64,000 bases of DNA, taken from positions 1,550,001-1,614,000 of the forward strand of contig NZ_CP016094.1 of assembly GCF_001746835.1 (NCBI RefSeq), written 5' to 3'. This DNA is from Lacunisphaera limnophila. GTDB lineage: Bacteria; Verrucomicrobiota; Verrucomicrobiia; Opitutales; Opitutaceae. A program made the position numbers and the translations under genes. A model generated the notes under the pieces. That model was not told the origin of the DNA. It searched no databases and saw only the letters and a list, made by a program, of their open reading frames with translations. This document shows positions 53,900 through 63,225 of the stretch, in pieces; the first letter of the stretch is position 1; the number at the start of each line of letters is the position of its first letter.

Positions 53900-54012
53900 T
53901 CAGGGGTGGGCGGTGAGCTTGCTCACGCCACGGATACATTAAAGTGATCGTGGCGCCAGCGAGCTGGCCGCCCACAAGACTGGATCCTTCGCTGCGCTCA
54001 GGATGACAGGTG
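53900..54012. repeat. Long inverted repeat, GTGGGCGG / CCGCCCAC family
   Basis: GGTGGGCGGTGAGCTTGCTCACGCCACG at 53905-53932 and CGTGGCGCCAGCGAGCTGGCCGCCCAC at 53949-53975 are inverted arms. They are followed by GGATCCTTCGCTGCGCTCAGGATGACA at 53982-54008. The same words occur in the same order at 41767-41875. It separates allB from allC. Confidence 0.8.
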
Positions 54013-54021
54013 GCGAGGATT

Positions 54022-55293
54022 TCATCCGCGTTCTTTCGCGAAATCCGCGGCCAGCCGTTCCAGGAAGTCCACCATCACTTGGAGGGCGACGGCGAGGTCG
54101 GCGGGGGCGGCGTATTCGTCGGGGTGGTGGCTAAGGCCGTCGCGGCAGCGCACGAAGAGCATGGCGATGGGGGTGAGGTCGGCCATGATGACGCCGTCGT
54201 GGCCCGCGCCACTGACCAGGGCGAGGGATTTGCCCTGCACGGCCCGGACACTGCGGTCGAGGGCCGCGGTGAGCTCGGGCGAGCACGGGGTGGCACGGTG
54301 CTTCATGGTCTGCTGCCACGCGAGGGTGAGGCCGCGGCGGCGGGCGATGTCCTGCGCCTCCGCGATGAGGTGATCCACGGCGCGGCGGCAGGCGGTGTCG
54401 TCGGGGTGGCGGACGTCAAGGCTGAGGACGGTCTCGCCCGGGATGACGTTGGCGGCGCCCGAGGGGACGGCGAGGGTGCCCACGGTGGCGACCAGCGGCG
54501 GGCGGCCGCCGGCGTATTTCTCGGCGAAGAGAATGAACTCGGCGGCGCCGGCAAGGGCATCACGGCGCAGGTTCATCGGCGTGGTGCCGGCGTGGCCGGC
54601 GCGGCCGCGGAAAGTCAGGCGGCCGCGGGTCTGGCTGGCGATGGCCGAGACGACGCCGACGGCGAGCTTGCGGTCCTCGAGCACCGGGCCCTGCTCGATG
54701 TGGACCTCGACGTAGCCGAGCAGGTCACCGCGGCGGTGGGCGGCCTTGGGCGGGGTGTAGTGGTGGCCGGCGTGGGCCTCGATCACCTCGCGCAGGGTGT
54801 TGGCGCGGGAATCGGTGAGCAGGAGGTCGGCCGCACGGAGGCGGCCGGTGTAGGCCTTGCTGCCGAGGTAGGCGCCGGTGAAACGCACGGCTTCCTCCTC
54901 GGAGAAACCGAGCACCTCGACCGCGAATGGCAGCGTGACGCCGCGGCGCTTGAGCTCGGCGAGCGCGACAATGGGGAGGACGACCCCCAGCGCGCCGTCG
55001 AAGCGGCCGGCGTTGCGCACGGTATCCAAGTGGGAACCCAGGAGGAGGGTCTTGGGTTTGCGCGTTCGGGTCGCCCCTGCGACCAGCGCCGGGCCGGCGG
55101 GCAGCCGGCCGATGAGATTGCCGGTGTCGTCCTCGCGGACGGTGAGGCCGGCCTCCTGCATCCATTTTCCGACGAGGGCGTTGGCCCGCTCCATCGCGGG
55201 CGAGAGGAAGGTGCGGGTGAGGCGGCCGGGTTCATCGGTCACCCGGCCGAGCTCGTCGAGCCGGCGGGCGAGTTGCTGCGCAGCGTGGGGCAT
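54022..55293 (-). CDS. allC: Allantoate amidohydrolase (hydantoinase/carbamoylase family amidase)
   Basis: A 423-residue M20-type binuclear metallo-hydrolase that turns allantoate into ureidoglycine, CO2 and ammonia. Metal ligands are visible in LLLGSHLDTVRNAGRFDGALGV (His and Asp), GFSEEEAVRFTGAYLGSKA (Glu-Glu), EVHIEQGPVLEDRKLAVGVV (His) and the C-terminal SGAGHDGVIMADLTPIAMLFVRCRDG. The dimerisation domain has TFRGRAGHAGTTPMNLRRDAL. Linkage to AllB and AllE supports allantoate over N-carbamoyl amino acids. It starts 4 bp after the uraH stop. Confidence 0.9.
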   Translation of the reverse strand: MPHAAQQLARRLDELGRVTDEPGRLTRTFLSPAMERANALVGKWMQEAGLTVREDDTGNLIGRLPAGPALVAGATRTRKPKTLLLGSHLDTVRNAGRFDGALGVVLPIVALAELKRRGVTLPFAVEVLGFSEEEAVRFTGAYLGSKAYTGRLRAADLLLTDSRANTLREVIEAHAGHHYTPPKAAHRRGDLLGYVEVHIEQGPVLEDRKLAVGVVSAIASQTRGRLTFRGRAGHAGTTPMNLRRDALAGAAEFILFAEKYAGGRPPLVATVGTLAVPSGAANVIPGETVLSLDVRHPDDTACRRAVDHLIAEAQDIARRRGLTLAWQQTMKHRATPCSPELTAALDRSVRAVQGKSLALVSGAGHDGVIMADLTPIAMLFVRCRDGLSHHPDEYAAPADLAVALQVMVDFLERLAADFAKERG

Positions 55294-55297
55294 GGCG

Positions 55298-55642
55298 TCA
55301 GCTTCCGCGGTAGGTCTGGTAGGCCCAGGGGGTGACGAGCAGGGGGACGTGGTAGCTGGCCTTCGCGTCGGCGAGGGCGAAGCGGACGGGCACGCGGTCG
55401 AGGAAGGGGCTGTCCTTGTGGTGCGTGACGAAGTAATCCTTCACGAAGAAGAGGAGCTCGTAGGTGCCGACGACCATGGTGTCGGAGGCGAGGAGGGGCT
55501 CGTCGGTGCGCCCGTCGAGGTTGGTGACGACGGCCTTGAGCTGGTGCGGTTTGCCGTCGAGGTTCCAGAGTTCGATGCGCATGCCGGCGGCGGGGCGGCC
55601 GGTGGTGAGGTCGAGGACGTGTGTGGAGAGTTTGCCGGGCAT
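55298..55642 (-). CDS. uraH: 5-hydroxyisourate hydrolase (transthyretin-like)
   Basis: A 114-residue enzyme hydrolysing 5-hydroxyisourate to OHCU. The N-terminal [26 protein letters not shown] and the C-terminal [18 protein letters not shown] carry the hallmark His (STHVLD) and the terminal Tyr-Arg-Gly-Ser motif, and Arg in DGRTDEPLL. The start at 55642 matches the family; upstream in-frame ATG codons lie in the repeat spacer. It is followed after 4 bp by allC and preceded by uraD, so it is a middle gene of the urate branch. Confidence 0.94.
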   Translation of the reverse strand: MPGKLSTHVLDLTTGRPAAGMRIELWNLDGKPHQLKAVVTNLDGRTDEPLLASDTMVVGTYELLFFVKDYFVTHHKDSPFLDRVPVRFALADAKASYHVPLLVTPWAYQTYRGS

Positions 55643-55649
55643 AAGTGAA

Positions 55650-55738
55650 AAAATGTACCGCGGATAACGCTGATCAACGCGGATCAAGGCAGTGTAGTGA
55701 TTGCATCATCCGTGTCCATCCGCGTAATCCGCGGTCAA
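55650..55738. repeat. Inverted repeat of GCGGATA words
   Basis: Left arm TACCGCGGATAACGCTGATCAACGCGGATCAA at 55656-55687 and right arm CATCCGTGTCCATCCGCGTAATCCGCGGTCAA at 55708-55739 face each other across about 20 bp. It is closely related to the 35164-35259 element and spaces uraD from uraH. Confidence 0.8.
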
Positions 55739-56250
55739 TCCTGCTTCAGGACGTCTCCCAGACGGAGGCGGGCGATTTTTTCGATCTCACCGAGGGCGGT
55801 GGTGAATTCGGTCTCGGGGGAATGATTCACCCGGGTGGCCATGGCCTCCAGGATGGCAGCCTTGGCGTTGAGGCGGGCGCAGATGATGAAAGGGAAACCG
55901 AACCGGGCCTTGTAGGTGTCGTTCTGGCGGGTGAAGGCGGCGAGCTCGGCGTCAGTCAGGCGGTCGAGGCCGGCGCTGGCCTGTTCCCGGGTTGATTCGG
56001 CGGTGAGCTGCTTTTGCTGGGCGAGGCGGCCGGCGAGGTCGGGGTGGGCGCGGATGAGGGCGAGCTGTTGCTCGCGCGGAGCGGCGCGCATCGTCCGGCA
56101 GAGGGCGGCGTGGAGGGCGTCGGCGTCGGCGAAGGGGCGCTGGGGCCAGGTTTCCTCGGCGACCCAGGGGGAGTGCTCAAACAAATGGCCCAAGGCCGCG
56201 GTGAAGTCGGCTTGGTCAGATTGATTAAGACTGGAAAGCGTTACCGGCAT
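55735..56250 (-). CDS. uraD: OHCU decarboxylase
   Basis: A 171-residue helical enzyme that decarboxylates 2-oxo-4-hydroxy-4-carboxy-5-ureidoimidazoline to (S)-allantoin. Family blocks are SPWVAEETWPQRPF near 28-41, LALIRAHPDLAGRLA with the catalytic His, LTDAELAAFTRQNDTYKARFGFPFIICARLNAKAAIL, and a C-terminal ALGEIEKIARLRLGDVL. The ATG at 56250 gives a family-length protein. It is followed by uraH on the same strand after a repeat. Confidence 0.93.
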   Translation of the reverse strand: MPVTLSSLNQSDQADFTAALGHLFEHSPWVAEETWPQRPFADADALHAALCRTMRAAPREQQLALIRAHPDLAGRLAQQKQLTAESTREQASAGLDRLTDAELAAFTRQNDTYKARFGFPFIICARLNAKAAILEAMATRVNHSPETEFTTALGEIEKIARLRLGDVLKQD

Positions 56251-56267
56251 CAGCAGAGCGGGAAAAC

Positions 56268-56345
56268 AGGAATTAACCACAGAGACACAGAGGGCACAGA
56301 GAAAATATATACTCCGTGATCTCAGTGCCTCTGTGGTTCAAAAAT
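56268..56345. repeat. Inverted repeat of ACAGAG words
   Basis: Left arm TTAACCACAGAGACACAGAGGGCACAGAG at 56274-56302 and right arm CTCCGTGATCTCAGTGCCTCTGTGGTT at 56311-56337 enclose about 8 bp, making a compact hairpin. It lies between aceB and uraD. Confidence 0.82.
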
Positions 56346-57938
<1,593 letters not shown>

Positions 57939-58117
57939 GGGGAAGGCAGGGAGGTAGCCGGATGCGTGCCGGGTGTCAGCACAAGATTGGCCGGGGTGGG
58001 AATGGTGGGTGGGTCGATGAGACCCGACAGGGGACATGCGGGCGGGGGGCTGGAGCCCCCCCCCTCCTGCAACCGGAAGCTCGCATCATGGCCCGGCTCT
58101 TGCTTTCGTCCGTGCCC
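57939..58117. promoter_or_regulatory. Divergent spacer between aceB and guaD
   Basis: A 179-bp region that must carry the start signals for both arms of the purine cluster. It contains a G/C-rich dyad-like GGGGCTGGAGCCCCCCCCCTCC run at 58045-58066 and no member of the recurring repeat families. No operator can be assigned; a regulator of the cluster is not encoded in the window. Confidence 0.35.
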
Positions 58118-58588
58118 ATGACCCAGGACGAATTCATGCATGAGGCCATCAAGCTTGCCGAGGATGGCATGCACGGCGGGCGCGGCGGCCCGTTTGGGTG
58201 CGTGGTGGTGCGCGCGGGTGAGATCGTGGGGCGCGGGCAGAACCGCGTGACCTCGACCAACGACCCGACGGCGCACGCGGAGGTCACGGCCATCCGCGAC
58301 GCCTGCACCAACCTGAACACCTTCCAGCTGACCGACTGCGAACTCTACACCAGCTGCGAGCCCTGTCCGATGTGCCTGGCGGCCGTCTACTGGGCGCGGA
58401 TCCCGACGGTGTATTACGGCAACACGCGGGCCGATGCCGCGGCGATCGGCTTTGATGACGACTTCATCTACCAGCAGGTCCCGTTGCCGCCGGAGAAGCG
58501 GACGGTCCGGATGACCCCGCTGCAGCGCGAGAAGGCCCTGACGACCTTCCAGGCCTGGGCGGCCAAGGCCGACAAGGTCCGGTACTGA
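58118..58588 (+). CDS. guaD: Guanine deaminase, cytidine-deaminase-fold type
   Basis: A 156-residue zinc deaminase that turns guanine into xanthine. Starting at 58118 the length equals that of Bacillus subtilis GuaD, and the sequence tracks it: GGPFGCVVVRAGEIVGRGQNRVTSTNDPTAHAEVTAIR (His-Ala-Glu zinc/proton shuttle), YTSCEPCPMCLAAVYWARI (two zinc Cys), GFDDDFIYQQVPLPPEKRT, and the C-terminal FQAWAAKADKVRY lid. The DDDFIYQQ signature favours GuaD over tRNA adenosine deaminase TadA. It is followed 7 bp later by the urate oxidase gene. Confidence 0.93.
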   Translation: MTQDEFMHEAIKLAEDGMHGGRGGPFGCVVVRAGEIVGRGQNRVTSTNDPTAHAEVTAIRDACTNLNTFQLTDCELYTSCEPCPMCLAAVYWARIPTVYYGNTRADAAAIGFDDDFIYQQVPLPPEKRTVRMTPLQREKALTTFQAWAAKADKVRY

Positions 58589-58595
58589 CCTTCCC

Positions 58596-59797
58596 ATGGA
58601 TATCGCCTACCTGCTGGATTTTCTCGGCCTCTTGGTGCGCTGGCTGCACGTCATCGCCGGCATCGCGTGGGTCGGATCCTCGTTTTATTTCATCTGGCTC
58701 GACAACACGATCGAGGCGCCTGCGCCCGGGTCCGACAACGCGAAGAAGGGCGTGGGCGGCGAGCTCTGGGCCGTGCACGGTGGCGGGTTCTACAACCCGC
58801 AGAAGTACCTCGTCGCCCCGGCGGCGCTGCCGGAGAAGCTGCACTGGTTCAAGTGGGAGGCCTACACCACGTGGCTCTCGGGCACGGCACTACTGGTCCT
58901 GGTCTACTGGTTGAAGGCGGGCGCGATGATGGTGGACGGCAACGTCCGCGCCCTCACCGCCCTGCAGGCCGTCGGCATCGGGGCCGCCAGCATGGTGGGC
59001 TCGTGGATCGTGTACGACCTGTTGTGCAAGTCCCCGCTGGGGAAGCGCGACGGGTGGCTAGGGCTGGTGGTCTTCGGGCTGATCACGGCGCTGGCGTGGG
59101 GGCTGGCGCACACCCTCGGCGGGCGCGCGGCCTTCATCCACGTCGGCACGGCGATTGGCACGATCATGGCGGCGAACGTGTTCTTCGTGATCATTCCCGG
59201 CCAGAGGCGGATGGTGGACGCGATGAAGGCGGGGCAGGCGCCGAACCCGCTGGATGGCAAGCGCGCGAAGCAGCGCAGCGTGCACAACAACTATTTCACG
59301 CTCCCGGTGATCTTCACCATGGTGAGCAACCACTACGCCGCGACCTACGCGCACCCGCACAACTGGGCGGTGCTCACGCTGATCATGGCGGCGGGCGTCA
59401 GCATCCGGCATTTTTTCAACCGCAAGCACAAGGGCGTCTATGCGTGGCAGTACCTGGCGGTCGGCGCGGTGTTGCTGGGCATCACCGCCTGGTGGACGGC
59501 CCGCGCGTGCAGGCGCTGCCGCCCGTACAGGGCGAGGTGACCTTCAACCGCGTGCGGGCCATCGTCGGCCAGCACTGCGTGGCCTGTCACTCGCCGTCGC
59601 CGACCTTCCCGGGCATCACCGTGCCGCAGGCGGGCGTGCTGCTGCACACCCCCGCCGATCTCGTGCAGAATGCACCGCGCGTCTACCAGCAGGTGGTGGT
59701 CACGCGGCTCATGCCGCTGGGCAATACGACGCACATGACGGACGAGGAACGCGCCGTGATCGCGGCGTGGGTGAAGGCGGGCGCGAAGATGGAGTAG
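58596..59797 (+). CDS. puuD: Membrane urate oxidase PuuD, broken by a frameshift before its cytochrome c domain
   Basis: The N-terminal ~300 residues are the multi-pass urate oxidase module (LLVRWLHVIAGIAWVGSSFYFIWLDN, GGFYNPQKYLV, WFKWEAYTTWLSG, SVHNNYFTLPVIFTMVSNHY). In the reading frame from 58596 translation ends at 59540 after WWTARACRRCRPYRAR. The expected c-type cytochrome domain (CVACHS haem motif, TRLMPLGNTTHMTDEERAVIAAW, stop at 59797) continues in another frame from about 59501. Adding one C to the C-run at 59500-59502 would restore the family reading WWTAPRVQA. Either the gene is a pseudogene with an intact urate module or the base call is wrong. Urate to 5-hydroxyisourate is its normal step. 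Confidence 0.88.
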
Positions 59798-59854
59798 GGG
59801 GGCGGGCCTGTCCGCCGCTCCGGGCTTGTTTCAGGCCGCGGGGGGACCTAGGGA

Positions 59855-61576
59855 ATGGGCGTCACCTCACCCATGGAATACCCCTACCGATGGTTGGCCA
59901 CCGCCTTGTCCCTGTTTTGCGCCCTGCTGGCGCTCCCGTCGACCGCGGCGGCCAAAGCCTCCACGTGGAAGGACGTGCAGGGCGCGACCTTCAAGGGCGA
60001 GCCGACCGAGATCCTCGGGCCCTTCGTGATCTTTCGCACCAATGGTGACAACGGGCGGCGCGTGTTGTTGCGGGCCTTTACGCCCGAGGACTGCCGGCGG
60101 ATCCAGGCCGAGATCGCGGCGCTGCCCCCGCGGGCGGACCGCTTTGCCGCCGCCCGGGGGCAGGCCACCCGGGAGCTGGTCGGCTATGTGTTCCGGGTGG
60201 AGCGCGGGGAGTTTGTGTCCGCCGACCTGGCGGACCGGCCGGAGCCGGAGCTGATGCTGGCCCTCAGCGGCTCGCACAATTCGGCGGAAGGCTGGTACCT
60301 GTCCGCCAACTTCAATCAGTTTTATTGGCGCATCCAACGGGTCTACCCGGGCCTGATGGAAGGCGTGTTCCTGGGTGCGCGCCATGACATCGACCAGCAC
60401 CGGAACATCGCGATCTCGTCGGGGATGCCCTGGCTGGTGGCGGACCTGAGGCGGCAGCCGTCGATGGGCTCATTCCGCCGCTACATTGCGGCGAAGGAGG
60501 GTGCCAATGCGGTGCTGCTCACGCGGCACGGGGTGCCGTTGGTGGCGGGCGCGGCGGGGGATGTCGGCGAAATGCGGGTGGTGGTGGACCAGATGTCGGA
60601 CCTGCTCTGGCAGATCGACCCGGACAACCCCGCGGGCTGGCCGGACCGGCTGCATTACCTGAAGGCGACGCGGCCCGCCGAATTTGCGAGCAGCCGCGCC
60701 GAGCCGTTGCTGGTGGGAAATCCGCTGAGGGCGGACGGGCTGCGGCGCCATGGCGTGAAACGGGTCGTGGCGCGGCTGGCCGTGGCGGCGGACGGCAAGG
60801 TCACGCCCACGCTGTTGGCCGACGCCGGGGATTATCCGGCCAAGCTGGCCGGGGCGCTGCAGGCCGCGCTGGCGCAGGCCGTGGTGGCCCCGGCGATCGA
60901 GCAGGGCCGGCCCGTGGCCGGGACGCTCGACTACCGCCTCGAGGTGCCGCCGGCGGAGGCCAGCCACGAGGCCGAGCGCGCCTGGCTGGGCAGCACGGCA
61001 TACCCGGTGCTGCCGATCAACGACTGGCTCGTGCTCCGGCCGATCAAGGTCTCGGAGCAAGATTTCGAGATGACGATCATCGGGGAGAAGAGCGACGGCA
61101 CGGTCATCCTCAACGCCTTCGAGGTGAACAGCGGCAAGATCTCGCGCGCGGCGCAGATGACCGCGTTCAACAGCGATTTCTTCGCGGAGACCGGCGTGGA
61201 CAGCGTGCGGCCCCGGGAGGGCGACCGGCAGCGGATCGACGCCGAGACCGAGCTGACCTGGGAGAAAATCCGCAGCAAGGACGGGTTTGTGGACATGCAG
61301 ACCGCCCTGCCCAAGGACTACACGGTGGGTTATGCGTGGGCGGAATTCGAGTCACCGCGGGAGGCGGAGGCGCTGCTGGGGCTCGGCAGCGACGACGGCG
61401 TGAAGATCTGGTTCAACGGCGAGCTCGTGCACGACAAGTGGATCCGGCGGCCTAGCCGGCTGGATGACGATGTGGTGCCGCTGCGGCTGAAGGCGGGGAA
61501 AAACCGGATCCTGATCAAGATCCAGAACGCGACGATCGACTGGAGCTTTGTGTACCGGCTGCGGTTGAAGCCGTGA
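59855..61576 (+). CDS. Exported multidomain protein: SHD1-like, TonB-C-like and PA14-like regions
   Basis: A 573-residue protein of unknown function with a signal peptide (WLATALSLFCALLALPSTAAA). Residues about 36-90 (WKDVQGATFKGEPTEILGPFVIFRTNG) resemble the SLA1-homology domain common in Planctomycetes and Verrucomicrobia. Around 300-370 an ADGKVTPTLLADAGDYPAKLAGALQAALAQ segment looks like a TonB-type C-terminal fold. The last ~130 residues (GLGSDDGVKIWFNGELVHDKWI, LKAGKNRILIKIQNATIDWSF) are a PA14/F5-F8-like beta-sandwich. No enzyme signature is seen. It follows puuD on the same strand but need not belong to purine breakdown. ATG 59873 is an alternative start. Confidence 0.6.
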   Translation: MGVTSPMEYPYRWLATALSLFCALLALPSTAAAKASTWKDVQGATFKGEPTEILGPFVIFRTNGDNGRRVLLRAFTPEDCRRIQAEIAALPPRADRFAAARGQATRELVGYVFRVERGEFVSADLADRPEPELMLALSGSHNSAEGWYLSANFNQFYWRIQRVYPGLMEGVFLGARHDIDQHRNIAISSGMPWLVADLRRQPSMGSFRRYIAAKEGANAVLLTRHGVPLVAGAAGDVGEMRVVVDQMSDLLWQIDPDNPAGWPDRLHYLKATRPAEFASSRAEPLLVGNPLRADGLRRHGVKRVVARLAVAADGKVTPTLLADAGDYPAKLAGALQAALAQAVVAPAIEQGRPVAGTLDYRLEVPPAEASHEAERAWLGSTAYPVLPINDWLVLRPIKVSEQDFEMTIIGEKSDGTVILNAFEVNSGKISRAAQMTAFNSDFFAETGVDSVRPREGDRQRIDAETELTWEKIRSKDGFVDMQTALPKDYTVGYAWAEFESPREAEALLGLGSDDGVKIWFNGELVHDKWIRRPSRLDDDVVPLRLKAGKNRILIKIQNATIDWSFVYRLRLKP

Positions 61577-61696
61577 GCGGAGGAACCCGGCCTGCCGACG
61601 GTTGGTTTGTAGGGCGGGATTTCCAGATCCTGTCACGACCGTGATAGCGCGTTCGGCCGAAGGCGGGATTTGGAAATCCCGCCCTACAGTCGAGCC
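61577..61696. repeat. Facing diverged palindromes after the 573-residue gene
   Basis: A unit at 61607-61634 (TTGTAGGGCGGGATTTCCAGATCCTGTC) and an inverted unit at 61661-61688 (GGCGGGATTTGGAAATCCCGCCCTACA) enclose about 26 bp. These are ATTT-type variants of the GC-rich palindrome, here located between convergent genes. Confidence 0.78.
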
Positions 61697-63094
61697 TCAG
61701 AACGACAGGCCCCAGGTGCGCTGCGCGTAGCCGTAGGTGACGGGCTTCACGTCAGCGGGGCGGGTGAGGGAATCGGCGGGAAGAAATTTCGCCTCGAAGG
61801 CGGCGACGGCGGCCTCGTAGTCGGCGAGGAGCTTGGCCTTCACCTCGGGCTGGGCGAAGGAGAAGACCAGGGAGTTGCGACCGAGCTGGACGAGTTCGTC
61901 CCAGGACAGGTTGTAGTGCTTCACGGCGGTGAAGTACTCGTCGGTGAGGTTGGAATCCCACATGCCGCGATCGTCGGTGTTGAGGCAGACGGGGATGCCG
62001 GTGCGGAGATACTCGGGGAAGGGGTGTTTCGCCGGGTCGGGGATGTACTCGAGCAGGCGGTTGGAGATGAGGTTGATCTCGACCAGCACGCGGCGGGTCT
62101 GCTGGAGGAGGAGCAGGGTGTCGGGGTCCTGGATGAGATTCAGGCCATGGCCGATGCGGGAGGCGCCGAGGAGGAGGGTGTCGCGGACGTGCGAATCGGG
62201 TCCGTCCATCTCGCCGCCGTGGATGGACAGGGCGAGGGTGGGGTACCGGCTGCGCAGCTCGCGGTACTTGGCGAGGAAGCGGGCGGGGTGGCCCTTGTTG
62301 TTTTCCTCGATGCCGGCCATGTTGATGCCGACCCAGAGGTCGCGGTTGGCGTCGACGAACTGGTACAGGTTTTCCAGCTGGAATTCCGCGTTGGGCAGGA
62401 AGCGCAACACGGTGGATTGGAAGCGCACGGTCACGCCGGTGGCGATGGCGTCGGGCTGGGCGAGGCGGGTGCGGAAATACGCGGCGGCGTCGGCGGGCGG
62501 GATCGGCTTGCCCGCATTATCGGCGAAGCCCATCGCGCCTTGCTGGGTCTCGAGGTAGCGCATGCCCTCGGCGCCGTAGGCCTTGATGACCTCGACCAGG
62601 ATCTCGCCGACCACGGTAAGATTCTGGTGCAACTGGCCCATGCGCGGCCAGATCCAGGTGAAGAATTCGTCGCGGCCCTCGCCGGTGCGGTCGAGGCGGA
62701 GGGAATCGAGCCAGCCCTGTTTCTGCTCCGGCGTGAGGCGGTCGAGGCGGGTGTAGTCGGCCTGGAGCTCAGGGCTGAGGGCGTCGTAGCCGTGCTGGCG
62801 GAGGGTGTGGTAGAGGATGAGCGTCACGCCGGTGCCGGGCACGGCGTGGAAGCGGGTGCGCGTGTAGAACGTGTCACCGCCGTTGCGCGCCGGGTCGGTC
62901 GCGATGGCGTACCACCACTCGGGGAGGGCGGAGCCGCCGAGGTGGTTGTGCAGGTCGCCGCCCTTGGGCAGGGCGTAGAGGAAGGTGTAGAGCTGCGCCG
63001 GCGTGGCGGTGCGCTTGATCTCCTCAAAGCGGGGGGAGAAGGAGGCGGCCGAGGCGGAGGCGACGAGGCAGAGAAGCAGGCAGGGGATTCTCAT
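61697..63094 (-). CDS. Exported adenosine deaminase-family protein
   Basis: A 465-residue protein with a signal peptide (MRIPCLLLCLVASASA), so a periplasmic or secreted deaminase of the ADGF/CECR1-like type. Zinc ligands are in KGGDLHNHLGGSALPEW, SIHGGEMDGPDS and the C-terminal LNTDDRGMWDSNLTDEYF. The catalytic Glu/His region is LSIHGGE with GHGLNLI. It deaminates adenosine to inosine outside the cytoplasm, supplying purines for the neighbouring permease and pathway (inference). The CCCCATG start at 63094 is preferred. It is downstream of the permease on the same strand. Confidence 0.88.
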   Translation of the reverse strand: MRIPCLLLCLVASASAASFSPRFEEIKRTATPAQLYTFLYALPKGGDLHNHLGGSALPEWWYAIATDPARNGGDTFYTRTRFHAVPGTGVTLILYHTLRQHGYDALSPELQADYTRLDRLTPEQKQGWLDSLRLDRTGEGRDEFFTWIWPRMGQLHQNLTVVGEILVEVIKAYGAEGMRYLETQQGAMGFADNAGKPIPPADAAAYFRTRLAQPDAIATGVTVRFQSTVLRFLPNAEFQLENLYQFVDANRDLWVGINMAGIEENNKGHPARFLAKYRELRSRYPTLALSIHGGEMDGPDSHVRDTLLLGASRIGHGLNLIQDPDTLLLLQQTRRVLVEINLISNRLLEYIPDPAKHPFPEYLRTGIPVCLNTDDRGMWDSNLTDEYFTAVKHYNLSWDELVQLGRNSLVFSFAQPEVKAKLLADYEAAVAAFEAKFLPADSLTRPADVKPVTYGYAQRTWGLSF

Positions 63095-63099
63095 GGGGC

Positions 63100-63225
63100 G
63101 AAGGTAGGCGAGTGGCGAGGGAGGCCGCAACGAATTGCTGGGCTGTAGGGCGGGGTCTCCGAACCCCGCCGCGAGCGCGATATCACATTCGAACCAAAGC
63201 GGGATTCGGAGATCCCGCCCTACAA
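63100..63225. repeat. Facing palindromes between the permease and adenosine deaminase genes
   Basis: A unit at 63144-63170 (TGTAG-GGCGGGGT-N6-ACCCCGCC) and an inverted unit at about 63198-63224 (AGCGGGATTCGGAGATCCCGCC then CTACA) face each other. The second ends immediately beside the permease stop codon. Confidence 0.8.
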
